Shown piece by piece: positions 22,198 to 29,588 of a stretch of 52,284 nucleotides of DNA; position 1 is the stretch's first letter, and every line of letters starts with the position of its first letter. A program made the position numbers and the translations under genes. The notes under the pieces were generated by a model, which was not told the origin of the DNA, did no database searches, and saw nothing but the letters and a program-made list of their open reading frames with translations. The DNA comes from a virus: the IMG/VR virus record IMGVR_UViG_3300029258_001145, positions 1-52,284 of that record. The stretch is one strand, 5' to 3'.

Positions 22198-22322
22198 GGC
22201 TAGTGGGCTGGCCGGGCACCTACCATCCCATCCCGGCTACTCCTGGTAGACAGTGACCAGGCTGTTGCCTAAGCACGGCGCTGTCACTCGGGGTTTCATA
22301 CACTCGCCGCAGCCCACTAGCC
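22198..22322 (-). ncRNA. Candidate structured RNA: 13-bp stem closing a four-helix junction
   Basis: GGCTAGTGGGCTG (22198-22210) pairs perfectly with CAGCCCACTAGCC (22310-22322). Inside, with no unpaired base at the outer stem, GCCGGG/CCCGGC (22211-22216 with 22232-22237) and CGGCG/CGCCG (22276-22280 with 22305-22309) abut both sides. CCTGGT/ACCAGG (22242-22247 with 22256-22261) lies between. This fills a 166-bp gap in a genome with almost no gaps. Strand inferred from the operon; both strands fold alike. Confidence 0.55.
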
Positions 22323-22616
22323 TCATGCTGCTTCATCCCTGTAGATCAAGCTTTTCCATACCCGGAGCGGTCTGCCATGAGAGCCGACCGGGATATGATG
22401 ACCGGTCCCAAAGATTAGACCACGTTTCTGGGCCACACGCATGACCGGCCCAATTGCACGGCGTTCGGTTGGATCGTCCTGGAGTCCGGCCCACACGTCA
22501 TTCGTGGTGAGTTCCGGTCGGCGAAGGGCAACCGTCTCAACCACCTTGACGGCCACCTCGATCCAGTCCTCGTGCCGCTCCTCCATTGAGCTGGAGTCCC
22601 ATAGGTCAGGCTGCAT
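22323..22616 (-). CDS. Winged-helix-like early protein
   Basis: 97 residues. TTNDVWAGLQDDPTERRAIGPVMRVAQKRGLI followed by SHGRPLRVWKSLIY matches a widespread small phage protein with a winged-helix-like layout (helix, helix, basic wing). It overlaps the HNH-like gene by 11 bp. Likely DNA-binding; role unknown. Confidence 0.65.
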   Translation of the reverse strand: MQPDLWDSSSMEERHEDWIEVAVKVVETVALRRPELTTNDVWAGLQDDPTERRAIGPVMRVAQKRGLIFGTGHHIPVGSHGRPLRVWKSLIYRDEAA

Positions 22617-22944
22617 CGGAACCCTCCAGGAAGTCCGTTTCTGCCCTTACGTAGTCGCGCCATCTGCGTTCGACTTCTGCCGCCTCTTCCCGGAGATCCA
22701 GGCCGAACCGCTTCTCGAAGGTTTTCCGCCCGCAGTTCGGGCCATGAATCATGCCATGATGAACAAAGCAGAGCGGTACGATGGTCGAGTAATGCGCCTT
22801 CATGCCCATGCCCCCGGCGCGGGTGTGGTGGTTCTCACACGGCCAGCCCTCACAGCCGGGGACGATGCAAGTCCAGTTCTGGACCCACTTCACCCGCTCT
22901 TCCGAGTGGTATTCGTAGGCGAACTTCCGGGGGTCCTTGGCCAT
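22606..22944 (-). CDS. HNH-like / DUF968-type recombination nuclease
   Basis: 112 residues with C-I-V-P-G-C, C-E-N-H-H-T-R, L-C-F-V-H-H and H-G-P-N-C-G: the Cys/His layout of phage HNH-type proteins related to DUF968 and lambda-Rap-like junction nucleases. It lies between SSB and a winged-helix-like gene in the recombination module, so DNA processing in recombination is likely. Catalytic activity is unproven. Confidence 0.65.
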   Translation of the reverse strand: MAKDPRKFAYEYHSEERVKWVQNWTCIVPGCEGWPCENHHTRAGGMGMKAHYSTIVPLCFVHHGMIHGPNCGRKTFEKRFGLDLREEAAEVERRWRDYVRAETDFLEGSDAA

Positions 22945-23339
22945 TAGAAGGGCAAGTCCTCGCCGGGGTCTTGTGTCGGCTCGGGTCCACTCTCCGCTGT
23001 CACGCGCCCGTCACCACCCAGCATGATGAGTTCGTTGACCACGATATCCACCCAATACCTTGTGCCCCCGAAATCGTCCTGGGTGGTTGAGTACTCAATC
23101 CGACCCTCCACATAGAGCCTGTCGCCCTTGTGTATCCACTGCTCCGCGATGTCGGCCAGCCGACCGAAAAAGGTCAGCCGGTGCCACGCCGTCTTCTCTT
23201 GGTCATTCCCGGCCCGGTCCTGGTACGTGCGACTCGTGGCCAGTGAGAACTTCGCCACCTTCGAGCCGCTTGGTGTCATACGAATTTCAGGGTCCCCGCC
23301 CGCGTTCCCAATGAGGAACACCTTGTTCAGTGAACGCAT
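22944..23339 (-). CDS. ssb: Single-stranded DNA-binding protein
   Basis: 131 residues from the ATG at 23339. The OB-fold start RSLNKVFLIGNAGGDPEIRMT, the WHRLTFFGRLADIAEQWIHKGDRLYVEGRI core and the acidic tip ending DLPF are classic SSB features; the tip binds partner proteins. It works with the adjacent ERF and exonuclease in phage recombination and replication. It overlaps the exonuclease gene by 13 bp. Confidence 0.95.
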   Translation of the reverse strand: MRSLNKVFLIGNAGGDPEIRMTPSGSKVAKFSLATSRTYQDRAGNDQEKTAWHRLTFFGRLADIAEQWIHKGDRLYVEGRIEYSTTQDDFGGTRYWVDIVVNELIMLGGDGRVTAESGPEPTQDPGEDLPF

Positions 23340-23989
23340 TCGGCAGCCTCCATTTCTGCGATGATTTCGGGACTCCACGGGCGGAGGACCCGGTGTTCGG
23401 CAAGCCGCTCTTTGTCGGCCTGTAGTTGTTCGATGAACGCATCAAGGACGGGGACTAGGGCAGCGAGGTATTCCTCGTCCCGCTCGATGCGGTGGATGAC
23501 CTTCGGCAGGTCGGGGTGGTAGGAAAGGATATCGGCCCACTTCCGGCCCGTCAGGTACATGTAACCCTGCACCTGGCCGATGTAGTCCGGGTCCTCTCCG
23601 AGCATGTAGCGAACATGCTGGGCGGGGCCGGGACACTTGATCTCCAGAATGCCGTCGTCCCCAACCAACCCATCGGGAGATCCACCCACCATCCCATCTG
23701 CCCGGACGATGAAGCCTACCTGCTCAACCTCCACATCCCGCTCAAAGACGTAGTACCTGCGAGCCTCCGCCTCCAACTCTGTGCCCCGGTCCATGTAGGC
23801 CGTTGTACCCCAGTCCAGCGGTTGGCCCATCAACCACTCGGCCAGAATCTCAGCGCGGTACGTCGCTCGGGAGGCGGAGGGCTTTCGCGACTTCGGTGTG
23901 ATGATGCGGTCGAACTGGCTGGCTGTTGGGATGCCCAACCGAGCATCGAGCCATTCGAGTGAGCCCTGTTCCACGTTCAGGATCTTCAT
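23327..23989 (-). CDS. YqaJ-type viral recombinase exonuclease
   Basis: 220 residues from the ATG at 23989. EQGSLEWLDARLGIPTASQFDRIITP is the usual YqaJ opening. G-G-S-P-D-G-L-V and I-L-E-I-K-C-P give the metal-binding D and E-x-K of the PD-(D/E)xK core, and Q-V-Q-G-Y-M-Y-L the conserved Q-x-Q. It resects double-stranded ends to make single strands for ERF annealing. 4-bp overlap with the ERF gene. Confidence 0.9.
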   Translation of the reverse strand: MKILNVEQGSLEWLDARLGIPTASQFDRIITPKSRKPSASRATYRAEILAEWLMGQPLDWGTTAYMDRGTELEAEARRYYVFERDVEVEQVGFIVRADGMVGGSPDGLVGDDGILEIKCPGPAQHVRYMLGEDPDYIGQVQGYMYLTGRKWADILSYHPDLPKVIHRIERDEEYLAALVPVLDAFIEQLQADKERLAEHRVLRPWSPEIIAEMEAAECVH

Positions 23990-24699
23990 TTGCGCTTCTT
24001 CTCCAGGGCTTGGACCGCCCGGGGGAGATCGCGTTTCGTGATGGCGGGGAGGTGTGCCACACCCAACCACTCACAGAACTTCACCTCATCGGCCCCGACC
24101 TCGGAGATCAGCGCCTCCAGATTGGCCAGGTCTTCTTCATCAACCAACTCGCCGGTCCCACCGCCGTCCGTATCTTCGTCAGCGGTTGTGATTCCGAGGG
24201 CAGCGATCAGCGAGTAGCGCATCCCGTAGGTCTGGGCAATCGCATACTTCTGTTGTGGCGACGCCCCGGCCTTGGAATCGAACGGCAGGGACACCGTGGC
24301 AGACTCAGAGTGGCCGTCTACGTGGAGGACTTTGCAGGTGACATGCATCAGGTCGCCCTCAACGCGAGTGTCCCATGTCCAGATGAGGCCGTGCGCCTCC
24401 GCTACGGGGCGAGCCACCCGGTCGATTTCCTCCAGGGGTGCATACTTGACGGGTTTCTTCACGCCACCCCTGGTTGTCTGGAACTGCGTGTTCTCCCGCG
24501 TCTTCTTGATTGGCGGACACTCGGCCCGGAATGCAGACAACGCGGACACGTAGGCCATTCTCGCGTCCCTATCCGTCACGCGCTCCTGGAGGGCAACCAG
24601 CCGCTCCAACACCTCGACGGAGTGTCCCTTCTCCAGCGCCAACTTTACCAGGCCAGAAGCCTCTTCCTGGCCGTTCGTCTTTACCACCTCGGTACTCAT
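23986..24699 (-). CDS. erf: ERF-family single-strand annealing protein
   Basis: 237 residues from the ATG at 24699 behind GAGGAGGGCGGG. The ERF core is seen in YVSALSAFRAECPPIKKTREN, KPVKYAPLEEIDRVARPVAEAHGL, and SPQQKYAIAQTYGMRYSLIAALGI. It anneals complementary strands during phage recombination and circularisation, paired with the YqaJ exonuclease and SSB. Confidence 0.93.
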   Translation of the reverse strand: MSTEVVKTNGQEEASGLVKLALEKGHSVEVLERLVALQERVTDRDARMAYVSALSAFRAECPPIKKTRENTQFQTTRGGVKKPVKYAPLEEIDRVARPVAEAHGLIWTWDTRVEGDLMHVTCKVLHVDGHSESATVSLPFDSKAGASPQQKYAIAQTYGMRYSLIAALGITTADEDTDGGGTGELVDEEDLANLEALISEVGADEVKFCEWLGVAHLPAITKRDLPRAVQALEKKRK

Positions 24700-24953
24700 C
24701 CCGCCCTCCTCATGCCGCAAATGTCACCGGCAAATGCCACCATGTCGAAATTGCGTTCGCCGATCCGCGCCTCGGCTTCCGCGTCCTCGGCCCTTCCGTC
24801 CAGTTCGGCCATGGTCATGAGCCTCGTTCCGTGAAACGGACAGAACCGCCAGCCACAACCCGGGTCAAATCCAATCGGCGCACCATCCCACTCGTCCGAG
24901 CAGTCACAGTCCGGGCAGTAGGACGGTTCATCGAAATAGTCATCAGCTTCCAT
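24696..24953 (-). CDS. Cys-rich small protein, 85 aa
   Basis: C-P-D-C-D-C (residues 13-18), then C-G and C-P-F-H-G-T suggest one zinc site. The C-terminal half is helical (AELDGRAEDAEAEARIGERNFD). The start codon has GAGGAG upstream and overlaps the previous gene by 11 bp. Function unknown. Confidence 0.6.
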   Translation of the reverse strand: MEADDYFDEPSYCPDCDCSDEWDGAPIGFDPGCGWRFCPFHGTRLMTMAELDGRAEDAEAEARIGERNFDMVAFAGDICGMRRAG

Positions 24954-25125
24954 TGCTCATCAGCTCCTCGAATTCGGCCCGGATCTCGGCTTCCCTTTGA
25001 CCGTTCCGGGGCACGCGCATTTCTTCACAAACCAGCGCGACATAGACCCTGAGTACCATGTCAGGTGCATGGGGCACGAGTTTCAGGGTGTCCAAAAAGT
25101 CGCGCCTACGGGCCTCGGGTATCAT
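24943..25125 (-). CDS. Small helical protein, 60 aa
   Basis: Entirely helical and charged (RRDFLDTLKLVPHAPDMVLRVYVALVCEEM). It overlaps the upstream repeat-protein gene by 4 bp and the downstream gene by 11 bp. Function unknown. Confidence 0.55.
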   Translation of the reverse strand: MIPEARRRDFLDTLKLVPHAPDMVLRVYVALVCEEMRVPRNGQREAEIRAEFEELMSNGS

Positions 25126-25430
25126 TTCAACCCGCCCTCACGGATGGCTGTGTAGAGAGCTGTGGCCGTCGCTTCATAGTAGGCTGCCAAGGCCGGGGCC
25201 GTCGCTTCCAGGTAGGCTGCCCAGGCCGGGGCCGTCGCTTCCAGGTAGGCTGCCCAGGCCGGGGCCGTCAGGAACCTTCTAGCGAACCAATCCAAGTCAA
25301 GCCCCAGGCGGGCAGCCTTTTTGATGGTGCGCAGAAGTGGACGGGCACCGTTAGGCCAGTGCTTGCGGAAGACCGCCACCTGATCCGAACATGCCCCACT
25401 TGCCTCCAACATCTCTGCTGTGATTTTCAT
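25122..25430 (-). CDS. Repeat protein with A-P-A-W-A-A-Y-L-E-A-T units
   Basis: 102 residues from the ATG at 25430. The start (MKITAEMLEASGACSDQVAVFRKHWPNG) is a common small phage domain, followed by about four 11-residue units APA(W/L)AAY(L/Y)EAT. The units come from a 33-bp DNA repeat at about 25164-25270 whose copies are nearly identical, so copy number probably varies. Function unknown; such proteins are common in early regions of temperate phages. Confidence 0.6.
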   Translation of the reverse strand: MKITAEMLEASGACSDQVAVFRKHWPNGARPLLRTIKKAARLGLDLDWFARRFLTAPAWAAYLEATAPAWAAYLEATAPALAAYYEATATALYTAIREGGLK

Positions 25431-25432
25431 CG

Positions 25433-25630
25433 CTACCAAACCCGGTCGTACAATTCTTTGGCATCCCGGATCTTCACGTTCTTCCCGGTGACGGCCATCA
25501 TGTGCTGGCGGAGGACTCGCACCTCTCGGAGTTCCTGCGTCATGGAGTACCCACCCGAGTTCGCCAGCTTCACGCCGCGGGCGACTTCGTGTATCAGGTT
25601 GATAAGCGTTTTCTCTTGCGCCTCGTTCAT
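25433..25630 (-). CDS. Small hypothetical protein, 65 aa
   Basis: Helical (NEAQEKTLINLIHEVARGVKLANSGG; QELREVRVLRQHMMAVTG). Four-bp overlap with the upstream gene, 2-bp gap to the downstream one. No family recognised. Confidence 0.55.
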   Translation of the reverse strand: MNEAQEKTLINLIHEVARGVKLANSGGYSMTQELREVRVLRQHMMAVTGKNVKIRDAKELYDRVW

Positions 25631-25899
25631 TTTCCCTCCATCAGATCGTTGACCGTTTGGTGGTGGTCCCGGACGAGTTGCCGGATTTCTGCCAGCGATT
25701 GGGCTGCTGATTCGTGCAGGACCAGGCCGAGAAGCCCCCTCAACGCCTGATCGAAGGTTCCGGCGTGTTTCGGGTCGGGTATGCCCTCGACGTCCCTCTC
25801 AAGGCGCTTGTCCAAAGACATTTTCGGTTTGCCATAGACCCGACCACCGCCGGTATCAGCCTTGATGACGAAACCACCAATCGGGATGCGCGTGGTCAT
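25627..25899 (-). CDS. Hypothetical protein, 90 aa
   Basis: N-terminal beta-prone region (TRIPIGGFVIKADTGGGRVYGKPKM) and helical C-terminal half (FDQALRGLLGLVLHESAAQSLAEIRQLVRDHH). Coupled to its neighbours by ATGA overlaps. No family recognised. Confidence 0.55.
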   Translation of the reverse strand: MTTRIPIGGFVIKADTGGGRVYGKPKMSLDKRLERDVEGIPDPKHAGTFDQALRGLLGLVLHESAAQSLAEIRQLVRDHHQTVNDLMEGK

Positions 25900-25994
25900 C
25901 GTGCCACCTCAACAGCAATCATCCCCAGAGCACAGAGTAGGGCCACAATCAACCCAACACGTATGCCCCATAGCGTGAATTGGGATTCGCTCAT
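25896..25994 (-). CDS. Single-pass membrane peptide, 32 aa
   Basis: The ATG at 25994 overlaps the upstream stop, and the stop overlaps the next ATG. The peptide (MSESQFTLWGIRVGLIVALL...) is one hydrophobic segment. Function unknown. Confidence 0.5.
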   Translation of the reverse strand: MSESQFTLWGIRVGLIVALLCALGMIAVEVAR

Positions 25995-26191
25995 GCCGCT
26001 TTCCCCTGACTCATGGCCCTCAGGCAACCAGGGCACGTTACGGGTCGGTCGGTTTCTTCGGGTTTACCAGCAAAACGCCAGTCCCGGTCACAAAGCGTCC
26101 ATGCCATCGGATCTCCCCTGTGTGTAAGGACCGCTGGGATGATGTCTCCCCGGTGTACCTCGGTTCCCTGGCCGATTCGGAAGTTCTTCAT
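25991..26191 (-). CDS. Small protein, 66 aa, C-terminal C-P-G-C
   Basis: Start chosen at the ATG at 26191, 4 bp inside the upstream gene. KNFRIGQGTEVHRGDIIPAVLT, then WTLCDRDWRFAG and VTCPGCLRAM. The three cysteines might bind zinc with a partner. No family name. Confidence 0.55.
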   Translation of the reverse strand: MKNFRIGQGTEVHRGDIIPAVLTHRGDPMAWTLCDRDWRFAGKPEETDRPVTCPGCLRAMSQGKAA

Positions 26192-26757
26192 TGGGCTAGC
26201 CACGCCTCTGTGCGGCCCCTGATCTCGTCTAGGTCCACCTCGCACCTGGCGTACTCCAACAGACGGACACACGGCCATTTGCGTTCGGCGGAATAGGCGG
26301 CGGAATAGGCGGCGGAATAGGCGGCGGAACGGGCGGCGGAATAGGCGTCGTCGTCAACTAACCCAAACGCATAGGCCCGTGACACCCAAACCGCTTTTAC
26401 GCTCCGGGGGTCGGGGTTGGCCACAGCCTCAAGTGCCCGTTCTGCACAGTCACAGGCAAAGAGACGGGCCGTCTGTTCGTTCCAACCGTCAAGGTGTTTG
26501 GTCAACCGCGCCTGACGAACAACCACCTTTTCTTGATTCTCAACGAGCCTGCCCTTGTGCTCGACCTCGTAGAGGTCTTGGGCAATCCAAACAGGCAGGT
26601 CTTCCTCGCGGCACAGGTGGATGCCATTACGACATGGCACCAACTCGCCCTTGACCTTCCACCACTTGCCGGGCTTGCCGTTCTTGGGTAGGCCCCACTC
26701 GCCAGAACCACCGTGGGCCGGTTTGTTCCCGGTGTTCAGCCACTTATAGAGTTTCAT
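26188..26757 (-). CDS. DUF7666-like repeat protein
   Basis: 189 residues. The opening (MKLYKWLN..., CRNGIHLCREEDLPVWIAQDLYEVEHKG, QEKVVVRQARLTKHL) matches a widespread early phage family (DUF7666 as I recall it). Near residues 140-160 a Y-S-A-A repeat is encoded by 12-bp units (about five copies, 26286-26345). The C-terminus (WPCVRLLEYARCEVDLDEI) continues normally. Role unknown; the repeats are probably variable in copy number. Confidence 0.65.
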   Translation of the reverse strand: MKLYKWLNTGNKPAHGGSGEWGLPKNGKPGKWWKVKGELVPCRNGIHLCREEDLPVWIAQDLYEVEHKGRLVENQEKVVVRQARLTKHLDGWNEQTARLFACDCAERALEAVANPDPRSVKAVWVSRAYAFGLVDDDAYSAARSAAYSAAYSAAYSAERKWPCVRLLEYARCEVDLDEIRGRTEAWLAQ

Positions 26758-26861
26758 CGAATGCTCCTCGCGACGTACCAGAGCACGGCCCTCCAGAAAA
26801 TCTCCCGTGCCCTACACGTACTTGAGTCATATAGACGGAGTGCTTCGGTTAGGGGGGTCAT
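26754..26861 (-). CDS. Small helical peptide, 35 aa
   Basis: The ATG at 26861 has GGAGG nine bases upstream, overlaps the upstream TGA, and its own TGA overlaps the next ATG. The product (MTPLTEALRLYDSSTCRARE...) ends in an amphipathic Trp-rich helix. Function unknown. Confidence 0.5.
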   Translation of the reverse strand: MTPLTEALRLYDSSTCRAREIFWRAVLWYVARSIR

Positions 26862-27409
26862 GTTCCCTCCGTGAGCCACTTGCGGAACTTCGCTTGCGCC
26901 CGCTTGGGGGCTTGCCGATAGAGGTTCTGAAGCTGCCAGACGAATCGGTCGCTCTTGTTGTCCGGAACTTCGCCGGATGGGGCCGGGGGCTCGGGGGGCT
27001 CACCGTCGATCAACTTGAGGATGCGCGTCTGGCGCACCTGTGACCGATGCTCGGCCCTTAGGATGTGCGGCCACACCTCGTCCCAATGGCGGGCAATCTT
27101 CCGGTAGCGCACAGCGGTCCTGGGGTGAACGTCAACCTGTGCATGCTCGCACAAGTCGGTTCGCTCCCCCTGCGTTACGTCTGGCCCCAGCAACACGCCC
27201 CTGCGGTACTCCACGATGCGAAGCGCCTTCTCGAACTCCACTACATCGCCGTCGAAGGATTCGATGTAGGAGGCCATGCCCATTAGCTGCGCCTCGGCCT
27301 CATCCAACTCATCCCAGGTAGCGGCCTCTATCAGGGGTGCGGCCACATCTGCAGCCCAACCCTTCGGGACCGGCTGTTGACGGGGGTCGGGGACGATGAG
27401 CGCGTTCAT
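26858..27409 (-). CDS. Hypothetical helical protein, 183 aa
   Basis: Start at the ATG at 27409 (4-bp overlap). ATWDELDEAEAQLMGMASYIES and FEKALRIVEYRRGVLLG form long helices in a pattern seen in phage proteins near ParB-like genes. HPRTAVRYRKIARHWDEVWPHIL looks helix-turn-helix-like. The C-terminus is basic. It may bind DNA together with the upstream GQHR protein. No firm family. Confidence 0.6.
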   Translation of the reverse strand: MNALIVPDPRQQPVPKGWAADVAAPLIEAATWDELDEAEAQLMGMASYIESFDGDVVEFEKALRIVEYRRGVLLGPDVTQGERTDLCEHAQVDVHPRTAVRYRKIARHWDEVWPHILRAEHRSQVRQTRILKLIDGEPPEPPAPSGEVPDNKSDRFVWQLQNLYRQAPKRAQAKFRKWLTEGT

Positions 27410-28281
27410 GCGACCAGCAACTCTGGAACGGTCTTCACGGAGTCGGTCGAGAACGTCCGGCGCTTCGCCTGTTTGGCGTTCCACGCCCTAACCACATCCG
27501 CCGCCACCTTGGTCGGCCTCATGTCCTTGCCGTTCACCAGAAGGTGGTCGCGAAGCTTCTTCTCAATGGAGCGGGGACCGAGGTTGGCCCCGGTAGCCAC
27601 GGCCTCAAAGAACTCGGTGGCCCGGCCATTGGTCATCTGGTGGGCCACCACATACAGGGCGGCGATGGTGGATTGCTTCGGGAGGTGATTGGCGCTCAAC
27701 ATCTTGTACAGGCGCACACCCTCTTGGACGTCATCGGGACCGACCTCCAGGTAGTATCTGTACGTCTCTTCTGGGGTTTTGATGGTCGGGAAACCCGAAG
27801 AGCTTCCGCGATAGCCGTTGCTGTGGTAGACGTTGATCTGGCGGGTGATGGCGGCAGCCTGGGTATAGTTGGCGACTCCCTCCATCGAGAAGATGTCGCC
27901 GGGCGACCGCTTCTTTCCCCCGTCGTACTTGGGGAAGAGGGCCGGGTCTTCTCCGAACTTCACATACATCGGAATCGAAACACCAGACTCGACGATGGCG
28001 TGCAGCCTGTGCTGACCCTGTTGGCACAGCCCGTTCCAGTCAAAGGTGATGGCCTCAGGGAGCAGTGCCCACAGACCGTTACTCATCCTTCTGGCCAACT
28101 CACGAACCCATGACGGCGACAATGGACGCTGAAGCCTCTGTCCCTCACCGTCTTCGCCCTCTGTGTTGTAGGTGAGGGCCGCAAGGGCCATCTCGGGCGT
28201 CATGAGGACCAACTTGAAGTGGGCTGGGGCCTTCTTGATCCAACCGAGAAACGTGTTCGCTGATACTTCCTGCACTTTCAT
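27406..28281 (-). CDS. GQHR-motif protein (ParB/DndB-like)
   Basis: 291 residues. The core G-L-W-A-L-L-P-E-A-I-T-F-D-W-N-G-L-C-Q-Q-G-Q-H-R-L-H-A-I follows an RxxxRRMxNGxW lead-in, like the D-G-Q-H-R signature of ParB-like and DndB-like proteins in many phages. After it come helical segments (YTQAAAITRQINVYHSNGYRG; KQSTIAALYVVAHQM). Probably a regulatory or DNA-interacting protein. GAGGGGG lies eight bases before the ATG. Confidence 0.65.
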   Translation of the reverse strand: MKVQEVSANTFLGWIKKAPAHFKLVLMTPEMALAALTYNTEGEDGEGQRLQRPLSPSWVRELARRMSNGLWALLPEAITFDWNGLCQQGQHRLHAIVESGVSIPMYVKFGEDPALFPKYDGGKKRSPGDIFSMEGVANYTQAAAITRQINVYHSNGYRGSSSGFPTIKTPEETYRYYLEVGPDDVQEGVRLYKMLSANHLPKQSTIAALYVVAHQMTNGRATEFFEAVATGANLGPRSIEKKLRDHLLVNGKDMRPTKVAADVVRAWNAKQAKRRTFSTDSVKTVPELLVA

Positions 28282-28763
28282 TTGAAAACCCCCTCTTCGG
28301 TAAGACCGCGTGCTTCCATCTCGTCACAGACAGCCGCGAGTTCTTCGTCAATCGCGGCGTCTCTTCGTTTCATGTGGGCCCGGTCGCCCCAGGAAACCCC
28401 GCGCCTCATGTCAATGCAGTTATCCTCACCCTCCATGGTCTTTTCGAGTTCACGCAATTCGTGGAAGCGGGCGATGAGTTCGGCGTCGGAGAGCACTCGG
28501 ATCTCCTCCTGTTTGGCTACCGACTTCAGGTGGGCAATTGCGTAATAGTTCTGGGGTGAGATTCTGAAATGCCTATCGTATTGGTCCTGCGGGCTGCCGA
28601 ACCCATCGCACTTCCACTGGCGGACCCTTCGCTCCGAAACACCCATGAGCTTCGCCGTTTGGGGCGTGTCCGCCATCTTGTGGACCCTCGCGGCAGAACG
28701 GGCATATGAACCGCGCCTCCGAGGGTCATTTCCGGTTTCACCTTTTTCGGTAGTGACGCCCAT
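28278..28763 (-). CDS. Helix-turn-helix early protein
   Basis: 161 residues. ADTPQTAKLMGVSERRVRQWKCDGF is a MerR/HTH_17-like helix-turn-helix near residues 30-54, followed by helices (SDAELIARFHELRELEKTM). AAGGAGG stands seven bases before the ATG. It is the second leftward gene, so it may be an early regulator such as a Cro/CII analogue. A 19-codon Cys-rich frame in the 81-bp gap upstream is too short to call. Confidence 0.65.
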   Translation of the reverse strand: MGVTTEKGETGNDPRRRGSYARSAARVHKMADTPQTAKLMGVSERRVRQWKCDGFGSPQDQYDRHFRISPQNYYAIAHLKSVAKQEEIRVLSDAELIARFHELRELEKTMEGEDNCIDMRRGVSWGDRAHMKRRDAAIDEELAAVCDEMEARGLTEEGVFK

Positions 28764-28844
28764 GTGTTGCCTCCTTATTCATTCCCGCATGGACAGAGCG
28801 AGAGCCCCACCATGCAGCACGTCTCCCGAATCATCCCCGACGTC

Positions 28845-29045
28845 CTACGCAGCCTGATTGAGGATGGCGCGGACCCTCAGCGCCTCGGCCAACACGTCCT
28901 CCAGCGAGTTCTGCCGGAGAAGCGTGCTCCGGTCGGTTCCCCGGACAGCAACCAGGAAATCGACCTCGGCCAACTCAGAGGGCGTGCAGGTGATTGTCAC
29001 CCGCTCTGACCTCGACTCTTGCGTCTTTGGTGTCTCAGTGGTCAT
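28845..29045 (-). CDS. Ribbon-helix-helix-like protein, first leftward gene
   Basis: 66 residues from the ATG at 29045. RVTITCTPSELAEVDFLVAVRGTDRSTLLRQ reads as one basic strand and two helices, the ribbon-helix-helix fold of Arc/CopG regulators. It is transcribed divergently from the repressor, from the promoter at 29100-29128, in the place of a Cro. No clear Shine-Dalgarno is present. Likely an early regulator. Confidence 0.65.
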   Translation of the reverse strand: MTTETPKTQESRSERVTITCTPSELAEVDFLVAVRGTDRSTLLRQNSLEDVLAEALRVRAILNQAA

Positions 29046-29051
29046 TTGGTA

Positions 29052-29108
29052 CCGTCGTATACTTGGTGGACAGTGGGACATCTGACACTTACGTAAGGAA
29101 GTATACGG
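29052..29108. promoter_or_regulatory. Operator region with mirrored GTATACTT half-sites
   Basis: ACCGTCGTATACTT at 29051-29064 is mirrored by AAGTATACGGT at 29099-29109, with the palindrome CTTACGTAAG (29088-29097) between them. This lies between the divergent repressor and leftward genes and overlaps the leftward -10. Probably bound by the repressor, the ribbon-helix-helix protein or both. Confidence 0.6.
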
Positions 29109-29128
29109 TCCCGTCAGATCTAACGCAA
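29100..29128 (-). promoter_or_regulatory. Leftward early promoter
   Basis: On the minus strand TTGCGT (29128-29123), 17 bases, TATACT (29105-29100). The -10 falls in the operator half-site at 29099-29109, so repressor binding would block it. It would produce a ~45-base leader before the ribbon-helix-helix gene. The matching rightward promoter for the repressor is not clear. Confidence 0.6.
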
Positions 29129-29138
29129 GGGTTTTATT

Positions 29139-29588
29139 TTGACGACGTTCACGGAGCGGTTCGCGAAGGTGGTTGAAGCCAAAGGACCGGAGAAACAGGT
29201 CGTGGCAGAACTACTTGGAGTGGACCCGAATCAGATTAGCCAGTGGTTGGGGGGAAGGAAGCCCAGCCTCGAACACTTGAGCAACATGAGCAAGAAGCTC
29301 AACGTCTCCGGGCACTGGCTCCTGACCGGCGAGGGCACAATGGATGACACGCCCGAGGAGGCACAGAAGAAACTCGGGGAACTCGAACGGAAACTAGCTG
29401 AGGCTCAGGACATCATTTCTAGGCCATCAGACGCAGAGCCTGGTTCCGTGGATGTCCTCCGGCGCGCTGGATTGCTTCCCTCAGATAAAGAGCCGGACTC
29501 GGAGGACGAGAGTACACAAACCGAAGATGATGATGATGACCCAGAAGCCGAGCCATCTGGTAGCGATCCAGTTCCGGCCCGAGGATGA
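29139..29588 (+). CDS. Cro/CI-type repressor
   Basis: 149 residues from a TTG at 29139 with AAGGG about nine bases upstream. The helix-turn-helix is KQVVAELLGVDPNQISQWLGGRKPSLEHLSNMSKKLNVS, followed by WLLTGEG, as in XRE/CI repressors. A short coiled coil (EEAQKKLGELERKLAEAQ) then leads into a highly acidic disordered tail (EDDDDDPEAE). It has no LexA-like peptidase domain, so induction is not by RecA-driven self-cleavage. Its last 170 bp overlap a minus-strand gene. It probably maintains lysogeny. Confidence 0.82.
   Translation: MTTFTERFAKVVEAKGPEKQVVAELLGVDPNQISQWLGGRKPSLEHLSNMSKKLNVSGHWLLTGEGTMDDTPEEAQKKLGELERKLAEAQDIISRPSDAEPGSVDVLRRAGLLPSDKEPDSEDESTQTEDDDDDPEAEPSGSDPVPARG

Noticed and set aside
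22237-22326. 29-codon frame starting on the stop of the 22323-22616 gene
   Set aside because: It has an ATGA overlap but no clear protein character and lies wholly inside the nested inverted repeats, which explain the sequence better.
28764-28844. 19-codon Cys-rich frame in the gap before the HTH gene
   Set aside because: Too short, with no convincing ribosome-binding site; the gap shows nothing else I can support.
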